From Leptospirales bacterium (GTDB lineage Bacteria > Spirochaetota > Leptospiria > Leptospirales > Leptonemataceae), in NCBI GenBank assembly GCA_019694685.1, contig JAIBBM010000030.1:1-50284 (forward strand): 50,284 nucleotides of DNA, in the 5' to 3' direction. The position numbers and the translations under genes are program-made. Below, one piece after another: positions 8,984 through 16,998 of this stretch. The notes below the pieces were generated by a model. The model saw nothing but the letters and a program-made list of their open reading frames with translations, did not search any database and had not been told where the DNA came from. The first letter of the stretch is position 1. The number at the start of each line of letters is the position of its first letter.

Positions 8984-9795
8984 AATCGCTCCTTTCCGTT
9001 TTCGTTGTTCTGATCTTTTCTCTACCGCTGCGTGCTGAACAGAAAATGACTCTGGAATGGGAGCCTGTAGCACTGGCAAAGGGATACGTGGTTCAAATTC
9101 GCACAAGTGATAACGACATCAAGGAAGTGCGAGTCTCAGAGAACAGAATGGAACAAAGTCTGAATCCGGGAGAATATCAGGTGCGTCTGGCTGCGCTCAA
9201 TAAGTTTGGGAAGCCCGGTGCATTCACGGACTGGATCACGGTCAAAATTCGCTCGCGGGATGCCGGTGTTGTGAGGCTTTCGCGCGATGAGAAATCGACG
9301 GATCCAGACAGAGGAAAGCCTGCGCCACCACAAACTGTCCAACCCGGAGGAAGCGAAGAGGGACGGCGCCATGTGTCCGTCTGGCCAGGAGCTCTTATCC
9401 CGGGCTACATTCAAATCAGGGGGGATCACCCATACCGCGGTCTTGGAGAGATTACCGCTCTCTCTGCGATTGCGATCGCTTTCTACACAGAGAGAAGAGC
9501 AGGAGATAAAATCTCAAGCGATCCTTTCAATAAGCCGGTAGTTCTTTTTCCCCTCACGTGGAGCCTCCCTGCTTCCGTCGGCAGTTACTTTTACTTGCGA
9601 CGAGAGAATGAGAAGCATCGGTACAGATTGCATCAGGACAATCAGAGAGGACTGGCAGCGCTCGGTCTTCTGGTTTACGCGGGTCAATGTGTGGACGCAG
9701 TCTTTTTCTCTTCGCCGCGCGCGAAAGCGAGCTTTCAATTTTCGCCAGATGCGCAAGGATTTCGCTCGCAAGTAGCCCTGACTTTCTTCTACTAG
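8980..9795 (+). CDS. Secreted/membrane protein with a fibronectin-like module and C-terminal membrane region
   Basis: TTG start at 8980 overlaps the FecR stop as TTGA. Signal peptide at residues 1-19 (ends PLRA). Residues 22-90 form one beta-sandwich module of the same style as those in the FecR protein (YVVQIRTSD..., NPGEYQVRLAALN). The C-terminal half (about 125-271) starts PGYIQIRGDHPYRGLGE and has several hydrophobic segments, resembling DUF5683-type envelope proteins whose hallmark is a PG.GQ motif followed by membrane helices. The protein ends in an aromatic (TFFY). Third gene of the cyclase operon. Function unknown. Confidence 0.75.
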   Translation: MKSLLSVFVVLIFSLPLRAEQKMTLEWEPVALAKGYVVQIRTSDNDIKEVRVSENRMEQSLNPGEYQVRLAALNKFGKPGAFTDWITVKIRSRDAGVVRLSRDEKSTDPDRGKPAPPQTVQPGGSEEGRRHVSVWPGALIPGYIQIRGDHPYRGLGEITALSAIAIAFYTERRAGDKISSDPFNKPVVLFPLTWSLPASVGSYFYLRRENEKHRYRLHQDNQRGLAALGLLVYAGQCVDAVFFSSPRAKASFQFSPDAQGFRSQVALTFFY

Positions 9796-9799
9796 AAGT

Positions 9800-10429
9800 A
9801 TGCGGACGCGCATGCTTGTTCTCCTGGTTTTGATTGCCTCCTGTTCGAAACCATTTCCAGAGGCGGACTCGCTACGCCTTCTGGTTTTTGCGCGTGCTCA
9901 GGATTGGAATAAGTACATCTTTATCACAACAGCCACGCACGACGGAAATTTCGCGGCCGGGTTTGCGACTGCTATTGCCGGGGCAGATGATTTTTGTGCG
10001 CAACAGAAATCTTCGAGCGCCCCATGGCTTCCAGGATTCTCCGCGGAGTATCGAGCGCTCCTGACGGACGGCGCGACACGGCGCGCAAGTCTGACTGCGG
10101 ATGTGGGTGATGGACAAACCGGCTGGGTACTTGCCCCCAATACTACGTACTACAGACCAGATGGTATGGTCTTATTTACTACCAATGCGGTTGCGCTTTA
10201 CAACATGAACACTGGCCTTCGAAATCCATTTACTTCGGATGCAAGTGCGGCGGCCCGATGGTGGACTGGACTTGACCTGGGCTGGGAAACCCTGCTTACT
10301 TGCTCTTCCTGGACTTCCTCTGTAGCGAACGGCACCCGGGGCCAGGGTGGCACTACCACGAACGCTTCTCTTTCTGCAGCGAGCAATGGTGGTGGCACGC
10401 CGATTCGTCTTCTCTGCGTGCGACAGTAA
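9800..10429 (+). CDS. DUF1554 domain lipoprotein
   Basis: Lipoprotein with a signal peptide and lipobox ending LIASC (Cys about residue 15). The remaining 190 residues match the DUF1554 pattern of a C-type-lectin-like fold: YIFITTATHDGN, then DFCAQQ, a WVL...TYYR block, a WWTGLD block with C and W, and a terminal LLCVRQ. Cysteines in the middle and at the end probably form disulfides. The family is abundant in Leptospira surface proteins, which helps place the organism. The start ATG 9800 follows the previous stop by 4 bases and has a -10-like TCTACT at 9788-9793 but no convincing -35. Confidence 0.82.
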   Translation: MRTRMLVLLVLIASCSKPFPEADSLRLLVFARAQDWNKYIFITTATHDGNFAAGFATAIAGADDFCAQQKSSSAPWLPGFSAEYRALLTDGATRRASLTADVGDGQTGWVLAPNTTYYRPDGMVLFTTNAVALYNMNTGLRNPFTSDASAAARWWTGLDLGWETLLTCSSWTSSVANGTRGQGGTTTNASLSAASNGGGTPIRLLCVRQ

Positions 10430-10454
10430 GCTGCAATTCAAGAAGCAAGCAAAA

Positions 10455-11822
10455 CTAGAAGCTGGATATCTTCATGTGTCTGTGATCTTTTAGATAGAGA
10501 CCACCAACAATGAGCGTCAGTGTAGCCACGGCGATAGGATACACAAGACCAGAGAAGGGGTTGCCTGTGGATGCAACTACGGCCGTCGCAATGAATGGAG
10601 TGAGTCCCCCGAAAACTCCATTTCCAATGTGATAGGGCAGAGACATGGACGTATAACGGATCCTCGTTGGAAACAATTCCACTAGAAACGCGGCTATAGG
10701 CCCGTACACCATCGTCACATAGATTACTTGAATAAATACAAGAATCACGAGTAACCCGGCTGCCTGGAGCGAAACTGTATGGGACGCAGTGGCATTGTCA
10801 GGGTTGCCGATTTCTTTCATTGCCATGTAAATGGGAACGTATGTGAGCGCGGCCAGAGCGCAACCCAGCATCATGATTCTCTTTCTACCGATTTTGTCCG
10901 ACAAAGATCCGAAGAATACAAAGAACGGCGTCGCAAACACCAGGGCCAGAGCGACGATCACGTTCGACGTTACGAATTCTATGTTCAGTGTTTTCTGCAA
11001 GAAAGTGAGTGCGTAAAACTGCCCTGTATACCACACGCAGCCCTGGCCCGCGGTTGCTCCGAACAATGCAAGGATGACCAGTTTCAAATTCGCTTTGTTT
11101 CCAAAAGAATCTTTCAGAGGGCTCGTGGATGTGTTTCCTTCTTCCTTCAATTTAACAAATACAGGCGATTCTCTGAGTTTGAGTCTTATGTAGTACGAAG
11201 TAATTACAAGTAGAACCGAAAGTAGGAATGGAACGCGCCAGCCCCACGTGCCAAAATCTTTTTCGCCGAGGACGAGTCTGGTTCCAAGGATCACGCCCAG
11301 GGAAACAAATAGACCCAGCGTTGCCGTAGTCTGGATGAAACTTGTGTAGAAGCCTCTCCTTGCGTCCGGTGAGTGTTCTGCTACGTAAGTGGCCGCGCCG
11401 CCGTATTCGCCTCCCAGCGCCAGGCCCTGAAGAAGGCGCAAGGAAACCAGGAGTATGGGGGCAAGTACGCCAACCTGCTCGAAAGACGGCAAAAGACCAA
11501 TGGCGAAAGTAGAGCCGCCCATGATCAGCAGTGTCAGCAGGAACGTGTATTTTCTTCCGACAAGATCGCCTATGCGTCCGAAGACGATGGCACCAAACGG
11601 TCTGACTACAAAACCGGTTGCAAAAGTAGCAAGGGTTGCCAGAAATCCAGCCGTCGGATGATCTTTTGGAAAGAATTGGCCGGAGATGACTGTGGCCAGG
11701 GCCCCGAATATATAGAAATCATACCATTCAATGACCGTTCCCGCAGAGGATGCGAAGATCACGTTCCAGATTTTTCTTTTCTCCGTACTGGTGAGAATCT
11801 GTCGCTCATGCGGATTTGCCAT
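10455..11822 (-). CDS. MFS transporter, metabolite:H+ symporter (MHS) family
   Basis: Twelve-helix transporter of 455 residues resembling ProP/ShiA/KgtP-type proton symporters of organic acids or osmolytes. Family features: an N-terminal SAGTVIEWYDFYIFG, the RxxGaxxfGrigDxxGRK-type loop between TM2 and TM3 (FGRIGDLVGRK) and a second similar loop, GSLSDKIGRK. The substrate cannot be predicted. It follows the sensor kinase gene by 41 bases in the same direction, so it may be the last gene of, or a target of, the cytochrome b561/two-component cluster. Convergent with the DUF1554 gene; only 25 bases separate the two, without a clear terminator. Confidence 0.88.
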   Translation of the reverse strand: MANPHERQILTSTEKRKIWNVIFASSAGTVIEWYDFYIFGALATVISGQFFPKDHPTAGFLATLATFATGFVVRPFGAIVFGRIGDLVGRKYTFLLTLLIMGGSTFAIGLLPSFEQVGVLAPILLVSLRLLQGLALGGEYGGAATYVAEHSPDARRGFYTSFIQTTATLGLFVSLGVILGTRLVLGEKDFGTWGWRVPFLLSVLLVITSYYIRLKLRESPVFVKLKEEGNTSTSPLKDSFGNKANLKLVILALFGATAGQGCVWYTGQFYALTFLQKTLNIEFVTSNVIVALALVFATPFFVFFGSLSDKIGRKRIMMLGCALAALTYVPIYMAMKEIGNPDNATASHTVSLQAAGLLVILVFIQVIYVTMVYGPIAAFLVELFPTRIRYTSMSLPYHIGNGVFGGLTPFIATAVVASTGNPFSGLVYPIAVATLTLIVGGLYLKDHRHMKISSF

Positions 11823-11863
11823 GCGAGCAGGAGGTCTGGCGGTCGCCTTACATCAAGAAGATT

Positions 11864-13153
11864 TTATGAGTTGCGGATAGAAACTCTGAGTCCTCCTGAA
11901 GGCGAACGCGAGAATGAAAGAGTCATCTGGTAGCTTTCTGCCAGCTCTCGCGCGATGGAAAGACCAAGCCCGCCCTCTGTGAATTCGTCAATTCTAGCTC
12001 CGCGTAAAGACAGTTGTTTCATTTGCTCCTCTGTGCATCCGGGGCCATCGTCTTCGATCGTAACTTCTGATGTGTCGAGTCCGATGACCACCTGGCCGGT
12101 GCAGAATCTGCATGCATTGTCGAGCAGAATTCCGAAGAGCTCGATGGCATCCTGTCTTTCCATAGTCCACTGTGGACTTTGATTGTGTTTTACTTCTATT
12201 CGCGGTCCCTTGTCCGCATACACTCTCAGCATAGTTTTCGTAAGATCATCCAGATCCTTTTTCCAATCAAAGGGCGTTCCAGCAGAAATGGCGCCTGCGA
12301 TCGCGGAGCGAGTCATATGTCTTTCCGCAATGTCTTTGAGGTTTGCGGCACGGGCTGCAACTTCAGAAACATCAACGAGCACGTCGGGTGCTGGCTGTTT
12401 GTCGCGAATAGAAGAGAGCGACGAATGAATTGCCGCGAGTTGCGTCTTCTGTTCGTGAACCAGATTGGCCGCCGTTTTTCGCGAAATATCCACGCGCGAT
12501 TGCAGTGTGCTCACCAGCCGTTTGATTTCTTCCATGAAGGGTTGGATTTCGGATGGTAGAGTCCTATGGAGGGATGCACTGCCATGCTTTCGCAGGGCCA
12601 CGACAGCGGATCGAAGCGGAGCGAATCCTGCGTATACTGCCAGTATCTGTGCGATCAGAATGGCACTGATGGCGACGAGCGTGATGATCGTATAACGTTT
12701 CTGAAAAATGCTAACAGACGAATCCAGGTCTGTTGTTTCTTCTGCAGTCCAGATACTTACTTCGTTTCCATTTTTTCTAATTTCCAGACAATGAACGATC
12801 AGGATCTGCCCCATGGGTCCAGGACTTCTGCGAGAACTGCAACTCTTGTCTGCGGGCTGGAAATCCCAGAGTGAGCGTGAGCGAATTTCATTCGTTCCGA
12901 CAGTGACTCTGTAGTAATGGCCGGAGTAAGCGCGTCTGTATTCTGTATTAGTTTTTTCTGGCGGCAATTCCGGCTGACCATTCTTCCAGGTAAGCGCAGA
13001 GGCGATCGTTTCGGCGTCGTGAGCGAGTCTCGAACGCATCTGGCTTTCTGCGACGTCTAGAATCGCAGCGGATACAAACCACCACTGAGCCGTGAAGAAC
13101 GCAATCAGCACTGCGATCATGGCCAGTGATAGTCTGGAGCGAAGCGATTTCAC
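11864..13153 (-). CDS. Sensor histidine kinase, PhoQ-like
   Basis: Partner of the response regulator at 13150. GTG start overlaps the regulator's stop as GTGA. TM1 is at about residues 7-30, a periplasmic sensor of about 120 residues follows, then TM2 (about 155-178). The dimerisation helix carries the phosphorylated His in NLVHEQKTQLAA; the usual Pro after the Lys-Thr is Gln here. The ATPase domain shows the N box (LLDNACRFC), DDGPG (G1) and GGLGLSIA (G2). Context with a cytochrome b561 and PepSY protein suggests sensing of envelope redox or metal status; that is inference. Confidence 0.9.
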   Translation of the reverse strand: MKSLRSRLSLAMIAVLIAFFTAQWWFVSAAILDVAESQMRSRLAHDAETIASALTWKNGQPELPPEKTNTEYRRAYSGHYYRVTVGTNEIRSRSLWDFQPADKSCSSRRSPGPMGQILIVHCLEIRKNGNEVSIWTAEETTDLDSSVSIFQKRYTIITLVAISAILIAQILAVYAGFAPLRSAVVALRKHGSASLHRTLPSEIQPFMEEIKRLVSTLQSRVDISRKTAANLVHEQKTQLAAIHSSLSSIRDKQPAPDVLVDVSEVAARAANLKDIAERHMTRSAIAGAISAGTPFDWKKDLDDLTKTMLRVYADKGPRIEVKHNQSPQWTMERQDAIELFGILLDNACRFCTGQVVIGLDTSEVTIEDDGPGCTEEQMKQLSLRGARIDEFTEGGLGLSIARELAESYQMTLSFSRSPSGGLRVSIRNS

Positions 13154-13821
13154 TCTGAACCCTCTCTGGGAAAGAGGTATCCCTGGCCTCGCCTGGTAAT
13201 GATGCGGTCTTCTCCTACTTTTTTTCGCAGTCGACTGATATAAACTTCAAGAACATTGCTTTCGTGATCCTGATCGTCTTCGTAGATCTGCTCTTCGAGC
13301 TTTGCCTTGGATACAACGATTCCGGCGTGAAGCATCAGATATCGCAGCACTTTGAATTCGTGAGCGGTGAGTTCAGAAGATTTTCCGTCTGCGACGACAG
13401 TTCGTGAGTCCTCTAAAAGATCTATTTTTCCACGTGTCAGCCTGCGTCCCTGTGAAGCAAGGTTCGCTCTTCGCAAAACAGCGCGAAGGCGAGCAAGAAG
13501 TTCTTCGTACTGAAAGGGCTTGGCTATGTAGTCGTCTGCGCCTGCATTGAAACCCTCCACTTTCTCCGTCCAGGAGCCGCGCGCGGTAATGATTACGACT
13601 GGAGTTTGAATTCCTCTCCTTCTCCAGTTTGCAAGAAGGGCGAGCCCTCCCCGGTCCGGTAATCCCAGATCCAGGAGGATCGCTTCGTACTGAGCGGTTT
13701 GCCCGAGAGTGTCCGCATCGTTTCCATTTTCGGCTGTATCCACCTGGTAGCCGTCTGCCTGCAGTTTGTCTCTGACAGAATGCAGAATGGAACGATCGTC
13801 CTCTACGAGCAAGATTCTCAT
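13150..13821 (-). CDS. OmpR/PhoP-family response regulator
   Basis: Receiver domain (residues 1-118) with acidic pair EDD at 8-10, phospho-acceptor Asp about 51 (LLDLGLPD), Thr/Ala switch (ITARG) and Lys (AKPF). The C-terminal winged-helix domain (about 125-220) ends in RGQGYLF, typical of the OmpR/PhoB class. 223 residues is standard. It overlaps the PepSY gene upstream (ATGA) and the kinase downstream (GTGA), so the three are translationally linked. Direct repeats upstream of the first gene of the unit (14915-14931) are a candidate binding site for this protein. Confidence 0.93.
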   Translation of the reverse strand: MRILLVEDDRSILHSVRDKLQADGYQVDTAENGNDADTLGQTAQYEAILLDLGLPDRGGLALLANWRRRGIQTPVVIITARGSWTEKVEGFNAGADDYIAKPFQYEELLARLRAVLRRANLASQGRRLTRGKIDLLEDSRTVVADGKSSELTAHEFKVLRYLMLHAGIVVSKAKLEEQIYEDDQDHESNVLEVYISRLRKKVGEDRIITRRGQGYLFPREGSE

Positions 13822-14090
13822 TCTTCCTTTTCCCCCAGGAATTCCAGAGTGACTGCGTTGAACCTGAGTTTATACACTACGCGATTGTCCCCCAGGATTT
13901 CAACTTCGTATATATCTTGTCCGCCTGTCCGCTCTAATTCTACTTCCAGGAGTCGACCTGGCCTGCGTCGTTTGGCCTCTGCGATCACCCGGTCCAGAGA
14001 CACGAATGACTTCTCTTGCGTTTGTGCTGGCAAGGAGCCATCTACTCCTGTGATGGCGACTGAAAGCGCGAATGCCAGTTTGAGAATCAT
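13818..14090 (-). CDS. PepSY-domain periplasmic protein
   Basis: Small exported protein of 90 residues. The ORF extends upstream to 14186, but ATG 14090 gives a clean signal peptide (MILKLAFALSVAITGVDGS) and removes the overlap with the cytochrome gene, so I prefer it. The mature part is a single PepSY domain (SLDRVIAEAKRR...LLEVELE...YEVEIL...YKLRFNAVTLE). PepSY proteins next to cytochrome b561 and PhoP/PhoQ-like pairs recur in bacteria; the domain is thought to inhibit proteases or modulate partners in the envelope. Its stop overlaps the regulator start. Confidence 0.85.
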   Translation of the reverse strand: MILKLAFALSVAITGVDGSLPAQTQEKSFVSLDRVIAEAKRRRPGRLLEVELERTGGQDIYEVEILGDNRVVYKLRFNAVTLEFLGEKEE

Positions 14091-14142
14091 TCTGCTTCTC
14101 ACAGTCCTATTTCGCAAGCTGACATTTCGCGCATCGCCTTTT

Positions 14143-14892
14143 CTAATCGTCGTCGTCATCATCTGAGTCTTTGGAGTTCTCTGCATTTTCAGTTTCTCCG
14201 CCGCCTTCCTCCTTTTCGTTCTCGCCGAACTTCAGAATGAAGGAAGTACCCGGAGCGTGAAAAGTCCGTGTCGCAAGATCGAAGCCCTTTGTGATGTAGG
14301 TCATGCCTGCAATCGCGATCACTAGAAACACCGCGGCGGAGATGGGACGAGTGCTTGAGATGGATTCATCTGATTGAGCAGTCTTCTTGCCCGTAATCAT
14401 GGCAATCGGATACGGCTCATTGTGCATGATCGTGGCTACGATTACGCCGGTGATATGGAAGGCCACTGCGAAGATGAGAAGGGTTGTGACTACTTCGTGT
14501 ACTTCTTCGACTGCTTCTCCAAAAAATCCCATGCCAATTCCGGTCGCGACGGAAACCAGAGCCAGACCAAGCATGATCCAGACAGACAGTGCACCGCCTG
14601 GATTGTGGCCTGCGAAATACTGCGCCTTACCCCTGAAGACGTTTGCGAAATACTCGAAGATGGCGCGGGGGGAGAAGAGCAAATCCTTGAATTTGCTATG
14701 TTTGCTGCCTGCAAATCCCCAGAAGATTCTCCACAGAAGCATGAGTCCTGCGAGAGCCCCGAAGATCATGTGCAATGCGAAGAGGGTGGAGTGTTCATTT
14801 GCAAATTTTCCCAGCGCGAAAGCGGCCAGAATGGAACCTGCAAATGTCCAGTGAAAGAGGCGTGTGGGTAAATCCCAGATCAGTTGTTTCAT
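14143..14892 (-). CDS. Cytochrome b561-family membrane protein with acidic tail
   Basis: Di-haem b-type cytochrome that moves electrons across or within the inner membrane. It begins with the family-typical WDLPTRLFHW. Four or five hydrophobic helices follow, with haem-ligand candidate histidines (FHW about 14, LHM about 42, HE about 130, FHITG about 146). After a last helix near 185-205 the C-terminus becomes strongly acidic (EKEEGGGETE) and ends in six aspartates, which could bind cations. First gene of the unit cytochrome-PepSY-regulator-kinase. No Shine-Dalgarno sequence is clear. The promoter region holds direct and inverted repeats. Confidence 0.87.
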   Translation of the reverse strand: MKQLIWDLPTRLFHWTFAGSILAAFALGKFANEHSTLFALHMIFGALAGLMLLWRIFWGFAGSKHSKFKDLLFSPRAIFEYFANVFRGKAQYFAGHNPGGALSVWIMLGLALVSVATGIGMGFFGEAVEEVHEVVTTLLIFAVAFHITGVIVATIMHNEPYPIAMITGKKTAQSDESISSTRPISAAVFLVIAIAGMTYITKGFDLATRTFHAPGTSFILKFGENEKEEGGGETENAENSKDSDDDDDD

Positions 14893-14894
14893 AG

Positions 14895-14931
14895 GTTCAG
14901 GATAGTCTGTGAACCTGAACGCAGGCTGAAT
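14895..14931 (-). promoter_or_regulatory. Candidate operator upstream of the cytochrome b561 unit
   Basis: Hexamers CTGAAC and CTGAAT are separated by five bases (14915-14931, plus-strand reading), an 11-bp period typical of OmpR/PhoB-family sites. An overlapping inverted repeat, GTTCAGG (14895-14901) with CCTGAAC (14914-14920), extends to within 3 bases of the start codon. The regulator encoded in the unit is the obvious candidate to bind. Prediction only. Confidence 0.4.
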
Positions 14932-14955
14932 GTGCGAAAAAAAAATCTTACGGGC

Positions 14956-15600
14956 TCAGGCCTCTACAATACCAGCTTTGATGGCGTATTTCACTAGATC
15001 TGCGACCTTGTGAACATCCAGTTTCTTCATGATATTGGCGCGATGAACTTTGACAGTTTTGGGGGAAATCAGCAGTTCCTTTCCAATGCGAGCGTTGGAT
15101 TTTCCTTCCGCGACCAGCTTCAGAATTTCGCGTTCTCTATTCGAGAGAATGTGAAAAGGATCCTGCGCAGACCTGGCGGGATCGAATCCGGAAACAAGCT
15201 GGCTTGTAATGCGAGGGCTCAAATATGTCTGACCTCTCTGGATGACTTCCACCGCTTTGATCAGATCACTGCCTGCTTCTTCTTTTAAAACATAGCCATG
15301 AATGCCCAGCTTCACGAGCTGTTCTACATATTCCGGTCCGTCGTGTCTGGATAGAACAAGGAGCTTTGTTTCAGGCTGGTATTTTCTGAGCTTGCGCGCG
15401 AGTTCTACTCCGGAAAGAGAAGGTAGGGAAATATCAAGTATCACCAGATCAGGTTTAAGGTTTTCAATTGCCTGAAGAGCCTCGAGGCCGTCGCCAGATT
15501 CCCCTACCACTTCGATTCCAGGAATCCGGGCGAGGATCAGTCTAACGCCTTCGCGAAGAATCGCATGATCATCTGTGATGAAAACTCTAAGATTACTCAT
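14956..15600 (-). CDS. NarL/FixJ-family response regulator
   Basis: Cytoplasmic transcription regulator of 214 residues. ATG 15600 starts MSNLRVFITDDH, the normal receiver N-terminus; the longer ORF adds 51 residues that are the shadow of the kinase gene. Receiver: DD about 10-11, phospho-Asp about 55 (LVILDISLP), Lys about 105 (VLKEE). The C-terminal LuxR-type HTH is at about 145-205 (LSNREREILKLVAEGKSNARIGKELLIS in part, then KTVKVHRANIMKKL). It overlaps the end of the PAS kinase gene by 8 bases, so the two form a pair. Targets unknown. Confidence 0.93.
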   Translation of the reverse strand: MSNLRVFITDDHAILREGVRLILARIPGIEVVGESGDGLEALQAIENLKPDLVILDISLPSLSGVELARKLRKYQPETKLLVLSRHDGPEYVEQLVKLGIHGYVLKEEAGSDLIKAVEVIQRGQTYLSPRITSQLVSGFDPARSAQDPFHILSNREREILKLVAEGKSNARIGKELLISPKTVKVHRANIMKKLDVHKVADLVKYAIKAGIVEA

Positions 15601-16939
15601 GTGCTTCCCCCTGGGGCAGAGTGACTGAGAATTTCGAACCGTGTCCGCGGCTCGACTCGATGGAAAACTCGCCTCCCACAGATTCCACTCTCCTTCGAAT
15701 GCTGTCCAGACCAAATCCAGATCTGGGTGCGCTGGGAGAGAAACCCTTTCCATCGTCTGAGATAGTGAGCTGGATGCGGGTTTTGTTGCGACTTAGTTTA
15801 AGCTTCACGCTTCGCGCGTGAGCATGTTTGACAATATTTGCAAAAACTTCCTGCGTGATCCGAAAGATACGCACCTGCAATTCATGCGAAAGGGTTCCTG
15901 CTTTCATTTCGAGGCTCACTTTCAGACCGTGAGTTTCGAGAATGTTGCGAGCATGCCATCGAACGGTTGCCTCGAGCCCGAGGTCATGCAACGATCTGGG
16001 ATACAGGTTCGTGTAGATTTCACGAAGCTCCTGGCTTGCCTGGTCAATGATGGACAGAGCAACGTCGAATCGATCTGCGAAGTGAGTGGGATCACTTTTA
16101 TAGGAAACCAGATTGAGTTTTGCGGCCAGGATCAATTGTCCGACGCTATCATGAAGGTCCCCGGCAATGCGTTGTCTTTCTTCTTCCTGGAGTTCAATGA
16201 GTCTACCGTTCAATTTTTGAATGCGAATCTCCAGTTCCTTTTCTCTGGAGATATCGCGCATGATGATTCCAGTGCTATCTTTTTCGAATGGAAAGAGTGA
16301 GTACCCAAATGTGGACTTCCCGGCGCGAAACTGCAGACCCTTTCTTGTTTTGTGACTCTTGCCCGCCTCGCGAACGTTAGCTGCAAATGCGTCCCGCTCT
16401 TCCCCTTTGAGTTTCAAAACCGGAACAAGGAGCCTGTTCATCAATTTCTCCGAGGAGATTCCTGCCCACTGCGCGAAGGAGTCATTTGCAAACCGTATGC
16501 GAAGATCGGGGCCTACGCTTACAACCGGAGAAAGACTCGACAGCAGGCGAGAATTGTAGTCGTGAATTCTCTGGAATTCTTCCAGTGCCTCCATGCGCGC
16601 TGTCTGATTGATCACGACTCCCTGTACTCCGACCACTCTGCCTCGGTCAAAGAACGGAGTTAGAAAGTATTGAACACAGTACCGATATCCGGTCTTGATT
16701 CTGAAATCTGCTTCCGCAATCACAGGTTCTGCGCGCGAAATGCATAAGCGAAACTGCGTGGCGAATCCGGCGTTAGCCAGATGCCTTTCTGTCAACAGGT
16801 TTGGTTTCTTCTTCTTTTCGAGAGAAAAGAGGCTTCGCAGAGTTGAATTGGTTGCCTCGATGTTTCCCTGGCGATCCGCTACGAAGAATCCCAGCGGAGC
16901 TTTTTCAAAGAGAGACTGATATCTGTCTTCTAACTTCAC
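15593..16939 (-). CDS. PAS-domain sensor histidine kinase, NarX/DegS-like (HisKA_3)
   Basis: Soluble kinase of 448 residues. Two PAS domains (about residues 5-115 and 130-235) are followed by a HisKA_3 dimerisation domain with the phospho-His in RIAGDLHDSVGQ and a C-terminal HATPase domain (ISDDGKGF, then GFGLDSIRRRV). No transmembrane segments, so the signal is probably cytoplasmic (redox, gas or small ligand in the PAS pockets). GTG start at 16939 is supported by GGAGGAG about 9 bases upstream. Overlaps the cognate regulator gene by 8 bases. Confidence 0.9.
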   Translation of the reverse strand: MKLEDRYQSLFEKAPLGFFVADRQGNIEATNSTLRSLFSLEKKKKPNLLTERHLANAGFATQFRLCISRAEPVIAEADFRIKTGYRYCVQYFLTPFFDRGRVVGVQGVVINQTARMEALEEFQRIHDYNSRLLSSLSPVVSVGPDLRIRFANDSFAQWAGISSEKLMNRLLVPVLKLKGEERDAFAANVREAGKSHKTRKGLQFRAGKSTFGYSLFPFEKDSTGIIMRDISREKELEIRIQKLNGRLIELQEEERQRIAGDLHDSVGQLILAAKLNLVSYKSDPTHFADRFDVALSIIDQASQELREIYTNLYPRSLHDLGLEATVRWHARNILETHGLKVSLEMKAGTLSHELQVRIFRITQEVFANIVKHAHARSVKLKLSRNKTRIQLTISDDGKGFSPSAPRSGFGLDSIRRRVESVGGEFSIESSRGHGSKFSVTLPQGEAHE

Positions 16940-16998
16940 GCGCCAGGCTCCTCCGGACGCGATTCAGATGAAAGCAAAAAGCCTAGCAGTGCAAAAGC

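Noticed and set aside
14091..14186. Longer PepSY reading frame starting inside the cytochrome gene
   Set aside because: The extra 32 residues are polar and precede a good signal peptide, which would then be internal.
15601..15753. N-terminal extension of the NarL-type regulator
   Set aside because: These codons are the antisense-frame shadow of the kinase C-terminus; the receiver domain begins at ATG 15600.
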